A DNA stretch of 40,534 bases, from NCBI RefSeq assembly GCF_907177275.1, contig NZ_CAJSLV010000093.1:1-40534 (forward strand), in the 5' to 3' direction. The position numbers were made by a program, and so were the translations under genes. Position 1 is the first letter of the stretch, and each line of letters opens with the position of its first letter. Under the pieces are notes generated by a model. That model had not been told where the DNA came from. It ran no database searches and was given only the letters and a program-made list of their open reading frames with translations. Shown in pieces: positions 8,693-17,041 of this stretch. The stretch comes from Actinacidiphila cocklensis (GTDB taxonomy: Bacteria; Actinomycetota; Actinomycetes; Streptomycetales; Streptomycetaceae).

Positions 8693-8730
8693 GGAGGGGG
8701 GCGGGGCCGGCCACGGCCCCGCCCCCCTCC
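8693..8730. terminator. Bidirectional terminator between fadB and the SPFH gene
   Basis: A perfect 16-bp GC stem (arms 8693-8708 and 8715-8730) with a 6-nt loop lies between convergent stop codons at 8682 and 8738. Confidence 0.8.
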
Positions 8731-8737
8731 GCTGCGT

Positions 8738-9882
8738 TCAGCCGCGGGGCCGGCTGCCCGCGGGGGCCGGCGTGGCGAGCAGCGCCACCGTCAGGTCGCG
8801 GACCAGCGACTTGCGTTCGTGGTCGTCCAGCTCCACCAGGCCGCGGTCGGTGATCCCGCGCAGGGTGTCGGCCACCGCGCCCAGGACGTCGTCGAGCACC
8901 GCCCTGCGCTGCCTGGCCTCCAGCGTCGCGATCCTGGCGCGGCGCATCACCGCGGCGACCTCGGGGGCGTACTCCAGCCGTACCGGGGTCACCGAGAAGA
9001 CCTCCACGCCCGCCTCCCGCACCGCCGCGGCCACCAGGCGCCCCAGCTCGTCGCGGAGCCGGTCGCAGTCCCGCAGCGTCACCGCGTCGCCGCGCTCGCC
9101 GCCGAAGTCGTCGGCCGGGTGCCGGGAGACGGCGCGGGCGACCGCCGCCTCGACCTCCTCGCGCAGCAGCCGGGTGCAGTCGTCCACCGCGAAGGCGGCC
9201 CGTGCGGTCTCCCTGATCCGCCACACCAGCAGCACCGTGACCTGCACGGGGGTGCCGTGCGCGTCGACCGCGTCGATCGGGCGGCTGCGCCAGTGCCGCA
9301 GCGAGACGTCCATCCTCCGTCGCCTGAGCAGCGGGCTGATCCACAGCAGCCCGGTGCGGCGGACCGTGCCGCGGTAGCCGCCGTGCCGGGTGAGCACCCA
9401 GACGCTGCCGGGCCGGCCGCGTGCCAGCCCGCAGGCCGCGAGGGCGGCGACCGCGCCGATCACGACCAGGCCGCTCCACAGGCCGCTCCCCCGGGCCGCG
9501 TCCCGCGGCGGGTCGGGAAGCAGGCCGCCGGCCGGCGGGAGCGGCAGCAGCCCTGCCCGCCACAGCAGCCAGCCCGCCGCGGCGACGGCGGCCAGCAGCG
9601 CGGTGCCCGCCGTCCACCCGGGCAGGCACGGCCCCGCCCGCTCGGCGAGCGGGTCGGCGGGGGGCACGACCCGCGGCATGAGCAGCGTCTGCTCGGCGGC
9701 AGGACCCGCCTGCCCGGGCACCTCGGCCTGCCCGTAGGCCCCCGGCTCGACGGAGGGCTCCACGCGGTCCAGCCGGGCCGTGCGGTCGTAGGGCCCCTGG
9801 CCGTCGGCCGGTTCCGGCTGCCCCGGGCGGGGGGCGGGTTCGTACGGCCCCGGCTCTGCGGGCGGGGCCGTGTCGGGGGAAG

Positions 9883-9886
<4 letters not shown>
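8738..9886 (-). CDS. SPFH/band-7 domain membrane protein
   Basis: A 382-aa protein. The Pro/Glu-rich cytoplasmic N-terminus (1-90) is followed by two hydrophobic helices (about 92-112 and 137-158) and a band-7 domain (about 160-345: RTGLLWISPLLRRRRMDVSL, then TPVQVTVLLVWRIRETARA, then EAGVEVFSVTPVRLEY). SPFH proteins oligomerise on membranes and organise microdomains; the specific role here is unknown. The start is the GTG at 9886, with GGAGG 11 nt upstream. It overlaps the stop of the upstream 98-aa gene in a GTGA junction (9883-9886), so the two are probably coupled. An alternative frame start far upstream is only GC-rich shadow. Confidence 0.82.
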
Positions 9887-10179
<293 letters not shown>

Positions 10180-10318
10180 GCGCGCACCACTCCTCCGTGA
10201 TCGGGCGTCACATGCCCTTACTACCCGATTTGCCCGGAAAGTTGACGATTCCGGAGAGATCGGCACAGGAAGGGTGAATCGCCCGACCGCGGAGGAGTGG
10301 TGGAGGACCGGAAGGGCG

Positions 10319-11182
10319 TCAGCCGGCCAGCGCGGGGGTGTTCGTCGGGACGGCCTGCAGGGCGATGACCCGCTTGGCCTCCTTGAGGATCTGGGCACGC
10401 AGCGCCGCCGGGGTCAGCGAGGAGTGCACGTCCTTGACCACGACGCCGTTGATCTCCACGACGGGGACCGTGCCGTAGCCGGCGGCCGCGAAGTCCTGCT
10501 GCGACTTGTCCACCCAGCCCTCGTGGTCGCGCTGCTCGATGCACGGGTCGAAGCCGGCGGTCTTGATCTTGCCCGCCTTGGCGGCCAGCTTCTTCATCAG
10601 GTTCTCGCTGGCCAGCGCGTCGTCCTTGGGGTCGGTGGGCTGGTGCTTCCAGACCTCGCCGACGAAGGCGGTGAAGCGGCTCTGGTCCTGCGCGCAGGCC
10701 GCGGCGTTGGCCGCCACCAGGGCGCCCGAGCCGCCGTACTGCTTGTCGGAGGCGGTCACCAGGCGGTACTGGAACTGCACCTGGCCGGTGGCCAGCAGCT
10801 GCTGGAAGGTCGCCTCGTACTCCTCGTGGAAAGCCTTCGAGTCGGGGCTGCGCAGGTCCTCGTAGACCGTGACGGTCACCGGGACCGTGGGGTGCACAGG
10901 AATGCCGAGCTTGGGGCCGGCCGGGGTGGTGGGGCTGGGCGACGCGCCGTCCGTCGGGGCTGCCGCGGGCGGCTGGGCCGCGGCCACCGCGCCACTGGGC
11001 TCGGAGACCTTGGTGTCCTTGTTGCCGCGGACATGGGCGCCGATCACCGCCGACACGCCGAAGACCACGACCATCGCCGTCGCGCCGACCGCATACGGGC
11101 GCAGCCGGTCGAGAAGGGTCTTGCGCTTCTTCTTCGGGGCCGCCGAACCGCCGGGAGTGTCGGGTCCCTTGGACTCCGTCAT
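10319..11182 (-). CDS. Membrane-anchored DsbA-like thioredoxin-fold protein lacking CXXC
   Basis: A 287-aa protein. The basic N-terminus (KKKRK) is followed by one TM helix (about 31-49), a Pro/Ala/Ser linker (60-95) and a DsbA-type thioredoxin_4 domain (about 100-280), placing it outside the membrane. The strand-turn leading to the active site reads VTVYEDLRSPDSKAF. The CXXC position is SPDS (112-115), so dithiol redox activity at the usual site is absent. The cis-Pro loop (YGTVPVVEINGVVV) is kept, and Cys occurs only at AAACAQD and FDPCIEQ. The start at 11182 has GAGGTGG 7 nt upstream. A scaffold or chaperone role is possible but not shown. Confidence 0.8.
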   Translation of the reverse strand: MTESKGPDTPGGSAAPKKKRKTLLDRLRPYAVGATAMVVVFGVSAVIGAHVRGNKDTKVSEPSGAVAAAQPPAAAPTDGASPSPTTPAGPKLGIPVHPTVPVTVTVYEDLRSPDSKAFHEEYEATFQQLLATGQVQFQYRLVTASDKQYGGSGALVAANAAACAQDQSRFTAFVGEVWKHQPTDPKDDALASENLMKKLAAKAGKIKTAGFDPCIEQRDHEGWVDKSQQDFAAAGYGTVPVVEINGVVVKDVHSSLTPAALRAQILKEAKRVIALQAVPTNTPALAG

Positions 11183-11235
11183 TGCTACGCCACCTCGATC
11201 ATCCGCACTGCTCTCGCGCATTTCTACCATCGGTA

Positions 11236-11263
11236 CCGGGAGCCCCGTTAACGGGGCTCCCGG
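11236..11263. terminator. Palindromic terminator downstream of dxs
   Basis: A 28-nt perfect palindrome (core GGGAGCCCCGT / ACGGGGCTCCC) lies in the 117-nt gap between the dxs stop and the next gene on the same strand. Confidence 0.7.
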
Positions 11264-11299
11264 GCCGCGGTACGCGGGGGCGCGGTCCGCGCGGTGCGG

Positions 11300-13252
11300 T
11301 CAGTCCTTGGCGAGCTCGGCGGCAGTGCCCGCGCCGTCGCCGGCCGCGGCGTCGGCGGCATCGTCGGCGAACCTGCCGTCGATGGTGGCGACGACCCCGG
11401 TGACCTGGCGGGCGATGTCAGGGGCCGTCAGGCCGATCGCGGCCATCACGTCCTTGCGCGAGCCGTGCGCGAGGAACTGCGGCGGGATGCCGAAGTCGCG
11501 CAGCGGCACGTCCACCTCGGTGTCGCGCAGCGCCTGGGCGACGGCCGAGCCGACGCCGCCGGCCCTGCCGTTGTCCTCGACGGTGACGACCAGCCGGTGC
11601 CGGGCGGCGAGGCCGGGCAGCTCGGCGTCCACCGGCTTGACCCAGCGCGGGTCGACCACGGTGCTGGTGATGCCCTGGGCGTCGAGCAGCGCGGCGATCT
11701 CCAGGCACATCGGGGCCAGCGCGCCCACCGACACCAGCAGCACGTCCGGCTGCCCGGCGCCGGCCGGCTCGCGCAGCACGTCCATGCCGCCGATCCGCCC
11801 GACGGCGGCGACGGCCGGGCCGACCGCGCCCTTGGAGTAGCGGACCACGGTGGGGGCGTCCTCGACCTCGACGGCCTCCCGCAGCTGCGCCCTGACCTGG
11901 TCGGCGTCGCGCGGCGCGGCGATCCGCAGGCCCGGGACGACCTGCAGGATCGACATGTCCCACATGCCGTTGTGCGAGGGGCCGTCGCTGCCGGTCACGC
12001 CGGCCCGGTCCAGGACGAAGGTGACACCGCACTTGTGCAGGGCGACGTCCATCAGGACCTGGTCGAAGGCCCGGTTGAGGAAGGTCGCGTAGACCGCGAA
12101 GACCGGGTGCAGGCCGCCGGTGGCCAGGCCCGCGGCCGAGACGGCGCCGTGCTGCTCTGCGATGCCGACGTCGAAGACCCGGTGGGGGAAGGCGGCGGCG
12201 AACTTGGTCAGGCCGACCGGGTGCAGCATCGCCGCGGTGATGGCCACGATGTCGGACCGCTCCTTGCCCAGCTCCAGCATCTCGTCACCGAAGACCGAGG
12301 TCCAGTCCGCGCCGCCCGCGGAGATGGGCAGCCCGGTGTCGGGGTGGATCGGGCCGATGCCGTGGAAGCGGTCGGTCTCGTCGCGCTCGGCCGGGGTGTA
12401 GCCGCGGCCCTTCTCGGTGATGCAGTGCACGATGACCGGCCCGCCGAAGCGCCGGGCGCGCTGCAGCGCGGACTCCACGGCCTCGATGTCGTGGCCGTCG
12501 ATCGGGCCGACGTACTTCAGGCCCAGGTCCTCGAACATCCCCTGCGGGGTGATGAAGTCCTTGAGGCCCTTCTTGGCGCCGTGCAGCGTCTCGTAGAGGG
12601 GCCGGCCGATGAGCGGGGTGCGCTCCAGCACCTCCTTGGTGCGGGCCAGGAACTGCTCGTAGCCGTCGGTGGTGCGCAGGGTCGCCAGGTGGTTGGCGAG
12701 GCCGCCGATGGTCGGCGAGTACGACCACTCGTTGTCGTTGACGACGATGACCAGCGGGCGGTCCTTGGCGGCGGCGATGTTGTTCAGCGCCTCCCAGGCC
12801 ATGCCGCCGGTCAGTGCACCGTCGCCGATGACGGCGACGACGTGGTCGTCGCGGTCCAGCAGCTCGTTGGCCTTGGCCAGGCCGTCGGCCCAGCCCAGCA
12901 CCGTCGAGGCGTGGCTGTTCTCGATGACGTCGTGCTCGGACTCGGCGCGCGAGGGGTAACCCGACAGGCCCCCGGTGCTCTTGAGCCGGGCGAAGTCCTG
13001 GCGTCCGGTCAGCAGTTTGTGCACGTAGGCCTGGTGGCCGGTGTCGAAGAGGATGCGATCGGCGGGCGAGTGGAAGACGCGGTGCAGCGCGATCGTCAGC
13101 TCCACCACCCCGAGGTTCGGTCCGAGGTGTCCGCCGGTCTTGGAGACCGCTTCGACGAGGAAGGAGCGGATCTCGGCGGCCAGCTGCACGAGCTGCTGCT
13201 GGTCGAGCCGGTCGAGGTCGCGGGGTCCGTTGATACGGGTCAGCACTGCCAC
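11300..13252 (-). CDS. dxs: 1-deoxy-D-xylulose-5-phosphate synthase
   Basis: A 650-aa Dxs, which condenses pyruvate and glyceraldehyde 3-phosphate in the first MEP-pathway step and supplies IPP/DMAPP (including precursors for the terpene synthase further right). The TPP-binding motif is GDGALTGGMAWEALNN. Other motifs are the GGHLGPNLGVVELTIALH N-terminus, the transketolase-like DVGIAEQHGAVSAAG with its catalytic Glu, and the C-terminal transketolase domain (DGRAGG-like EDNGRAGGVGSAV). The GTG at 13252 is chosen because GAGGAGG precedes it by 5 nt and the MAVLTRINGPRDLD start matches the family. The frame extends far upstream, but that part has no domain. Confidence 0.96.
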   Translation of the reverse strand: MAVLTRINGPRDLDRLDQQQLVQLAAEIRSFLVEAVSKTGGHLGPNLGVVELTIALHRVFHSPADRILFDTGHQAYVHKLLTGRQDFARLKSTGGLSGYPSRAESEHDVIENSHASTVLGWADGLAKANELLDRDDHVVAVIGDGALTGGMAWEALNNIAAAKDRPLVIVVNDNEWSYSPTIGGLANHLATLRTTDGYEQFLARTKEVLERTPLIGRPLYETLHGAKKGLKDFITPQGMFEDLGLKYVGPIDGHDIEAVESALQRARRFGGPVIVHCITEKGRGYTPAERDETDRFHGIGPIHPDTGLPISAGGADWTSVFGDEMLELGKERSDIVAITAAMLHPVGLTKFAAAFPHRVFDVGIAEQHGAVSAAGLATGGLHPVFAVYATFLNRAFDQVLMDVALHKCGVTFVLDRAGVTGSDGPSHNGMWDMSILQVVPGLRIAAPRDADQVRAQLREAVEVEDAPTVVRYSKGAVGPAVAAVGRIGGMDVLREPAGAGQPDVLLVSVGALAPMCLEIAALLDAQGITSTVVDPRWVKPVDAELPGLAARHRLVVTVEDNGRAGGVGSAVAQALRDTEVDVPLRDFGIPPQFLAHGSRKDVMAAIGLTAPDIARQVTGVVATIDGRFADDAADAAAGDGAGTAAELAKD

Positions 13253-13391
13253 CCGATCCTCCTCTGCCTGTCGCTCCGGGCCGATCTGGCCTTCGACGAG
13301 TCTAATGTTCCGGTTACCGGCGCGTCGGCCGCCCCATGCGATGTCGGTCACGGCGCTGCCTTGCCCTCTTCCCGTGCGCCCGCGCACGCCA

Positions 13392-13432
13392 AACCGCCGG
13401 GCGGTCCTGGAGGCCAGGTCCGTCCGGCGGTT
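13392..13432. terminator. Stem-loop upstream of dxs
   Basis: AACCGCCGG (13392-13400) pairs with CCGGCGGTT (13424-13432) around an inner CCTGG/CCAGG stem. With the hairpin at 13449-13476 it forms a tandem terminator between xylH and dxs on the minus strand. Confidence 0.5.
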
Positions 13433-13448
13433 CGGGAGGTGCGGTACG

Positions 13449-13476
13449 GGCGCGCGGCGGTGACCCGCCGCGCGCC
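13449..13476. terminator. xylFGH operon terminator
   Basis: A perfect 12-bp stem GGCGCGCGGCGG / CCGCCGCGCGCC with a TGAC loop begins 9 nt beyond the xylH stop on the minus strand. Confidence 0.7.
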
Positions 13477-13485
13477 TGCGGGGTG

Positions 13486-14769
13486 TTACGCGCGGCCCGA
13501 GGACCGCTGGGTGCGGCGCGAGACCGAGTCGACCACGACGGCGGCGAGCAGCACCGCGCCGGTGATCATGTACTGGATCGACTGGTCCATGTTCAGCAGG
13601 TCGAGACCGGTCTGGATGGACTGGATGACCAGCATGCCGAGCAGGGCCGACCAGACGTTGCCGCGACCGCCGAACAGGCTCGTACCGCCGATGACAGCGG
13701 CGGCGATGGCGAGCATCAGCAGGTTGCCGGTACCGGCCTGCAGGGTGGCGGTGTAGGTCTGGCCGGCCAGGAACAGGCCGCCGATGGCCGCGAAGCCGCC
13801 GGAGATCGCGAAGACCTGGATACGGATCATGGCCACGTTGATACCGGCGCGGCGGGCCGCCTCGATGCTGCCGCCGACCGCGAAGACCTTGCGGCCGAAG
13901 GTGGTGCGGCGCAGCACGAAGTCGCAGACCACCAGGGTGGCCAGGAAGATCACCAGGGCGTTGGGCACACCGGCGGACTTGTTGAGCACGTACGCGGCCG
14001 TGTAGGCCACGATGGCCAGCGCGACGGTGCGCACGAGGATCTCGCTGGTGGGCCGGAAGGGCACACCGGCGGACCGGCGGCGGCCCTGGTCGATCAGCGA
14101 GCCGATCAGCAGGGCGGCGACGCCCAGGGTGGCCAGGACGTAGGCGCCGGCGATGCTCTGGTTCATGAAGAAGGAGCGCTGGCCCAGGACGTGCAGCAGG
14201 CCCTTGTCCTGGATCGTGAGGCTGCCCGTGCCGCGCAGCAGCCACTGCATCAGACCGGTCCAGCCCAGGAAGCCCGCCAGGGTGACGACGAACGCCGGCA
14301 CGCCGATCTTGGCGAAGAAGAAGCCGTGTATCGCGCCGATGGCGATACCGGTGAGGACGGTCAGCACGACCGCGAGCCACGAGTTCAGGCCGTGGGTGAC
14401 GCTCAGGCTGGCGAAGACCGCCGACGCCAGACCGCTGACCGAGGCGACCGACAGGTCGATCTCGCCGAGCAGCAGCACGAACACCAGGCCGACCGCGAGC
14501 ATGCCGGTACCGGCCATGAAGTAGCAGATGTTGACCATGTTCGCGGAGCTGAGGAACAGGCTGTCCTTCAGCTGGAAGATGGTCCAGATGATCACCAGCG
14601 CGAGGATGACCGGGAGCGAGCCCAGCTCGCCGCCCTTGAGCTTGCGCTTGAACTCGGTGAGGTAGCCCTTGAAGCCTTCCTCACGGATGAGCAGCCGGGG
14701 GTCCAGCGGCGCGACGGCCGGCGGCGGCACCTCGTCCAGCGGCTGGTGCATCGTCGTCTTGTCGCTCAC
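13486..14769 (-). CDS. xylH: Sugar (xylose-type) ABC transporter permease
   Basis: A 427-aa CUT2/BPD_transp_2 family permease with about 10 membrane helices. It includes LLLGEIDLSVASVSGLAS, the ribose/xylose-permease signature region, and LLMLAIAAAVIGGTSLFGGRG near the C-terminus. It probably imports xylose or another pentose with XylG and XylF. The GTG start at 14769 overlaps the xylG stop (GTGA, 14766-14769), so it is coupled. The order rok7B7-xylF-xylG-xylH matches what I recall from S. coelicolor. Substrate is inferred from family and synteny. Confidence 0.88.
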   Translation of the reverse strand: MSDKTTMHQPLDEVPPPAVAPLDPRLLIREEGFKGYLTEFKRKLKGGELGSLPVILALVIIWTIFQLKDSLFLSSANMVNICYFMAGTGMLAVGLVFVLLLGEIDLSVASVSGLASAVFASLSVTHGLNSWLAVVLTVLTGIAIGAIHGFFFAKIGVPAFVVTLAGFLGWTGLMQWLLRGTGSLTIQDKGLLHVLGQRSFFMNQSIAGAYVLATLGVAALLIGSLIDQGRRRSAGVPFRPTSEILVRTVALAIVAYTAAYVLNKSAGVPNALVIFLATLVVCDFVLRRTTFGRKVFAVGGSIEAARRAGINVAMIRIQVFAISGGFAAIGGLFLAGQTYTATLQAGTGNLLMLAIAAAVIGGTSLFGGRGNVWSALLGMLVIQSIQTGLDLLNMDQSIQYMITGAVLLAAVVVDSVSRRTQRSSGRA

Positions 14770-15545
14770 TGGGTCGCCTCCGCGTTGCGCGCCAGCCGGC
14801 GGGTCACGGCGTTGTCCGTGGCTCCGGTGATCGCGGCGATGATCTGTTCGTTGGTGGTGCCCTTGACCGGGAAGGCACCGTTGTTCTTGCCGAGGCGCAG
14901 CACGTGGACGGTGTCCGCGACAGCCGTGACGTCGGCCATGTTGTGGCTGATCAGAATCACGCCGAGGCGGCGCTCGCGCAGCCGCTCGACCAGGTCGAGG
15001 ACCTGGGCGGTCTGCTCGACACCGAGGGCGGCGGTCGGCTCGTCGAGGATGACGACCTTGGGGTCACCGATCAGCGCACGGGCGATGGCCACCACCTGGC
15101 GCTGGCCACCGGAGAGGCTGGCGATCGGAATTCTGACGCTGGGAATGCGGATCGACAGCGTGTTCAGAAGTTCGCGGGAGCGCTTTTCCATCGTGACCTC
15201 GTCGAGGCTGCCGTAACGCAGCAGCTCCCGCCCGAGGTAGAGGTTGCCGACCACGTCGAGGTTGTCGCACAGTGCGAGGTCCTGGTAGACGGTGGCGATA
15301 CCGAGACCCTGGGCGTCCTGCGGCCGGTTGATGTGCACCGGCCGGCCTTCCCACTCGATGACGCCCTCGTCGACGGGGTGAACACCCGCGATTGTCTTGA
15401 CCAGGGTGGACTTGCCGGCTCCGTTGTCACCTACGAGGGCGACTACTTCTCCGGCATGGACCTCCAGCTCTACATCGGTGAGGGCCTGGACCGCACCGAA
15501 TCGCTTGGAGACTCCGCGCAACGCCAGCACGGGCGTAGCGGACAC
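14766..15545 (-). CDS. xylG: Sugar ABC transporter ATP-binding protein (single nucleotide-binding domain)
   Basis: A 259-aa ATPase with Walker A GDNGAGKST, Q-loop VYQDLALCDNLDV, signature LSGGQRQ, Walker B VVILDEP and H-loop LISHN. It powers import through XylH. I prefer the GTG at 15545 (SATPVLALRGVSKRFG), 9 nt from GAAGGAG; the ATG at 15554 directly abuts that SD. Enteric CUT2 ATPases such as E. coli XylG are tandem two-domain proteins of about 500 aa; this is one domain and presumably homodimerises. It is separated from xylF by 255 nt containing a strong hairpin. Confidence 0.9.
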   Translation of the reverse strand: MSATPVLALRGVSKRFGAVQALTDVELEVHAGEVVALVGDNGAGKSTLVKTIAGVHPVDEGVIEWEGRPVHINRPQDAQGLGIATVYQDLALCDNLDVVGNLYLGRELLRYGSLDEVTMEKRSRELLNTLSIRIPSVRIPIASLSGGQRQVVAIARALIGDPKVVILDEPTAALGVEQTAQVLDLVERLRERRLGVILISHNMADVTAVADTVHVLRLGKNNGAFPVKGTTNEQIIAAITGATDNAVTRRLARNAEATQ

Positions 15546-15693
15546 GTGAACCATCTCCTTCGCCGCCTGACCGGCGGGGATGCCGCGTGCTGAACTGAAC
15601 AGCCGCGGAGGGAGTGCACAAAGCACAGGATTACAAAGTGAACGGGGAAGGGGTAGTACCCCTGCCCCGAATCGTTCTCCCGCAAGCGTTTCC

Positions 15694-15744
15694 GTCCGGC
15701 GCCCCGCCCCTAGCGGGGTGTTTGGTCGGGGCGGGGCGCCGGAC
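15694..15744. terminator. Intra-operon hairpin between xylF and xylG
   Basis: A perfect 17-bp stem (arms 15694-15710 and 15728-15744) with a 17-nt loop lies in the 255-nt gap. The 3' end of the xylF message would carry it. This suggests partial termination or 3'-end protection, giving more binding protein than ATPase and permease. Confidence 0.7.
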
Positions 15745-15800
15745 AGGCCTGCGGTGTGCGGTGCGGAGCCGGGGAACCGGTCCGAACCGCGGGGTACGGA

Positions 15801-16898
15801 CTAGGAGATGCCGGCGGCGGCGCACGCCGCGGCGAAGTCCGAGGTGCAGATCTGGTCCTTGGTGTACAGACCGTCCTTGACGACCGTGTCCTTGATGTTG
15901 GCCTTGGTCACGGAGAAGGCGGGCAGCAGCTTCGCCGGGATCTCGGCGCCGCCGTTCTGCTTCGCGGTGGTGTCGGCGACGGTCTTGAAGTCCTTGCCGT
16001 TCAGCAGGTCGACCGCGATCTCGGCGGTGGCGTCAGCCTCGGGCTTGTAGGGCTTGTAGATCGTGCTGGTCTGGGTACCGGCCAGCAGGCGCTGCACGCC
16101 CGCGAGTTCCGCGTCCTGACCGGTCAGCGGCGGGTTGACGCCGGCACCCTTGAGCGAGGTCGCGATACCGCCGGCCATACCGTCGTTGGCGGAGTAGACG
16201 CCGGCGATGTTCTTCCCGCCGAGCTGGGTGATCGCCGCGGACATCTTCTGCGCCGCGACGGTGTCCTTCCACAGACCCGACTGCTCGTAGGCGATCTTCA
16301 CCTTGCCGTCGAGGATCTTGTGGGCGCCGGCCTTGAACATGGCGGCGTTCGGGTCGGCCGGGTCACCGTTGATCATGACGACGGGGGCGGTCGGCGTGGC
16401 CTTCGGACCCATGGCGTCGAGCAGCGCCTGACCCTGCAGCTCGCCGATCTTCTCGTTGTCGTAGCTGACGTACGCGGAGATCGGACCCTCGGCGAGGCGG
16501 TCGTACGCAACGACCTTGATGCCCTTGTCAACAGCGGCCTGGACGGAGGACTTGATGCCGGTCGAATCCTGGGCGTCCAGGATGAGGACCTTCACACCCT
16601 TGGCGATCATGCTGCTGACCTGCTGCGCCTGCTTGGCCGGGTCACCGGCGGCGTTGTCGTACTGCACGCTGCAGTCCGGGCACAGCTCCTTGATCTTGTT
16701 CACGATCAGCGGCTTGTCGAACTTCTCGTACCGGGTGGTCGCGTTCTCCGGCAGCAGCAGGCCGATCGACTTGTTCTTGCTGTCGCTGCTGCTGCCGCTG
16801 GAGCCCTTGTCGTCACCGGCCTTACCACAGGCGGCCATGGTGAGCGCGATCGAAACCGCAGCCGTCCCGACGACGATTCGACGCGTCATTGCGTTCAT
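15801..16898 (-). CDS. xylF: Xylose-type ABC transporter substrate-binding lipoprotein
   Basis: A 365-aa periplasmic-binding-protein-like lipoprotein (Peripla_BP_4 fold). The signal peptide is MTRRIVVGTAAVSIALTMAAC, with the lipidated Cys at residue 24, followed by a Gly/Ser linker. The fold segments SIGLLLPENATTRYEKFDKP, GVKVLILDAQDSTG and VYSANDGMAGGIATSLKG are typical of XylF. It captures sugar outside the membrane for XylGH. The ATG at 16898 has AGGAGG 8 nt upstream. The gene lies directly downstream of rok7B7 on the same strand, with its own promoter region (16899-17036). Confidence 0.9.
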   Translation of the reverse strand: MNAMTRRIVVGTAAVSIALTMAACGKAGDDKGSSGSSSDSKNKSIGLLLPENATTRYEKFDKPLIVNKIKELCPDCSVQYDNAAGDPAKQAQQVSSMIAKGVKVLILDAQDSTGIKSSVQAAVDKGIKVVAYDRLAEGPISAYVSYDNEKIGELQGQALLDAMGPKATPTAPVVMINGDPADPNAAMFKAGAHKILDGKVKIAYEQSGLWKDTVAAQKMSAAITQLGGKNIAGVYSANDGMAGGIATSLKGAGVNPPLTGQDAELAGVQRLLAGTQTSTIYKPYKPEADATAEIAVDLLNGKDFKTVADTTAKQNGGAEIPAKLLPAFSVTKANIKDTVVKDGLYTKDQICTSDFAAACAAAGIS

Positions 16899-16983
16899 GT
16901 GAGGTGCCTCCCTGACAGGGCCGCAACACCGCGGCCGAGGTGCTGGTGAGTCAACTCCGGCTGACACCCTGTCGTCAAGAAGT

Positions 16984-17041
16984 AAACACTTAACGAGATG
17001 GCAACGGCGCGTTTCGTTAGCTGTGTGAACGCTCAGTTATG
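16984..17041. promoter_or_regulatory. xylF promoter region with candidate Rok7B7 sites
   Basis: Three elements are visible. AAACACTTAAC (16984-16994) is shared, with one mismatch, by the rok7B7 upstream region. TAACGA (16991-16996) and TCGTTA (17014-17019) form an inverted repeat. TGTGAAC-N4-AGTT (17024-17037) is also shared with the rok7B7 upstream region. They lie 86-143 nt upstream of xylF, and the last overlaps the rok7B7 stop. Operator function is inferred. Confidence 0.45.

Noticed and set aside
11300..14380. Single 1026-codon frame reaching upstream of dxs
   Set aside because: Only the part from 13252 onward is Dxs; the rest is antisense-like, Arg/Pro-rich and lies over the xylH gene. 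A good SD marks the GTG at 13252.
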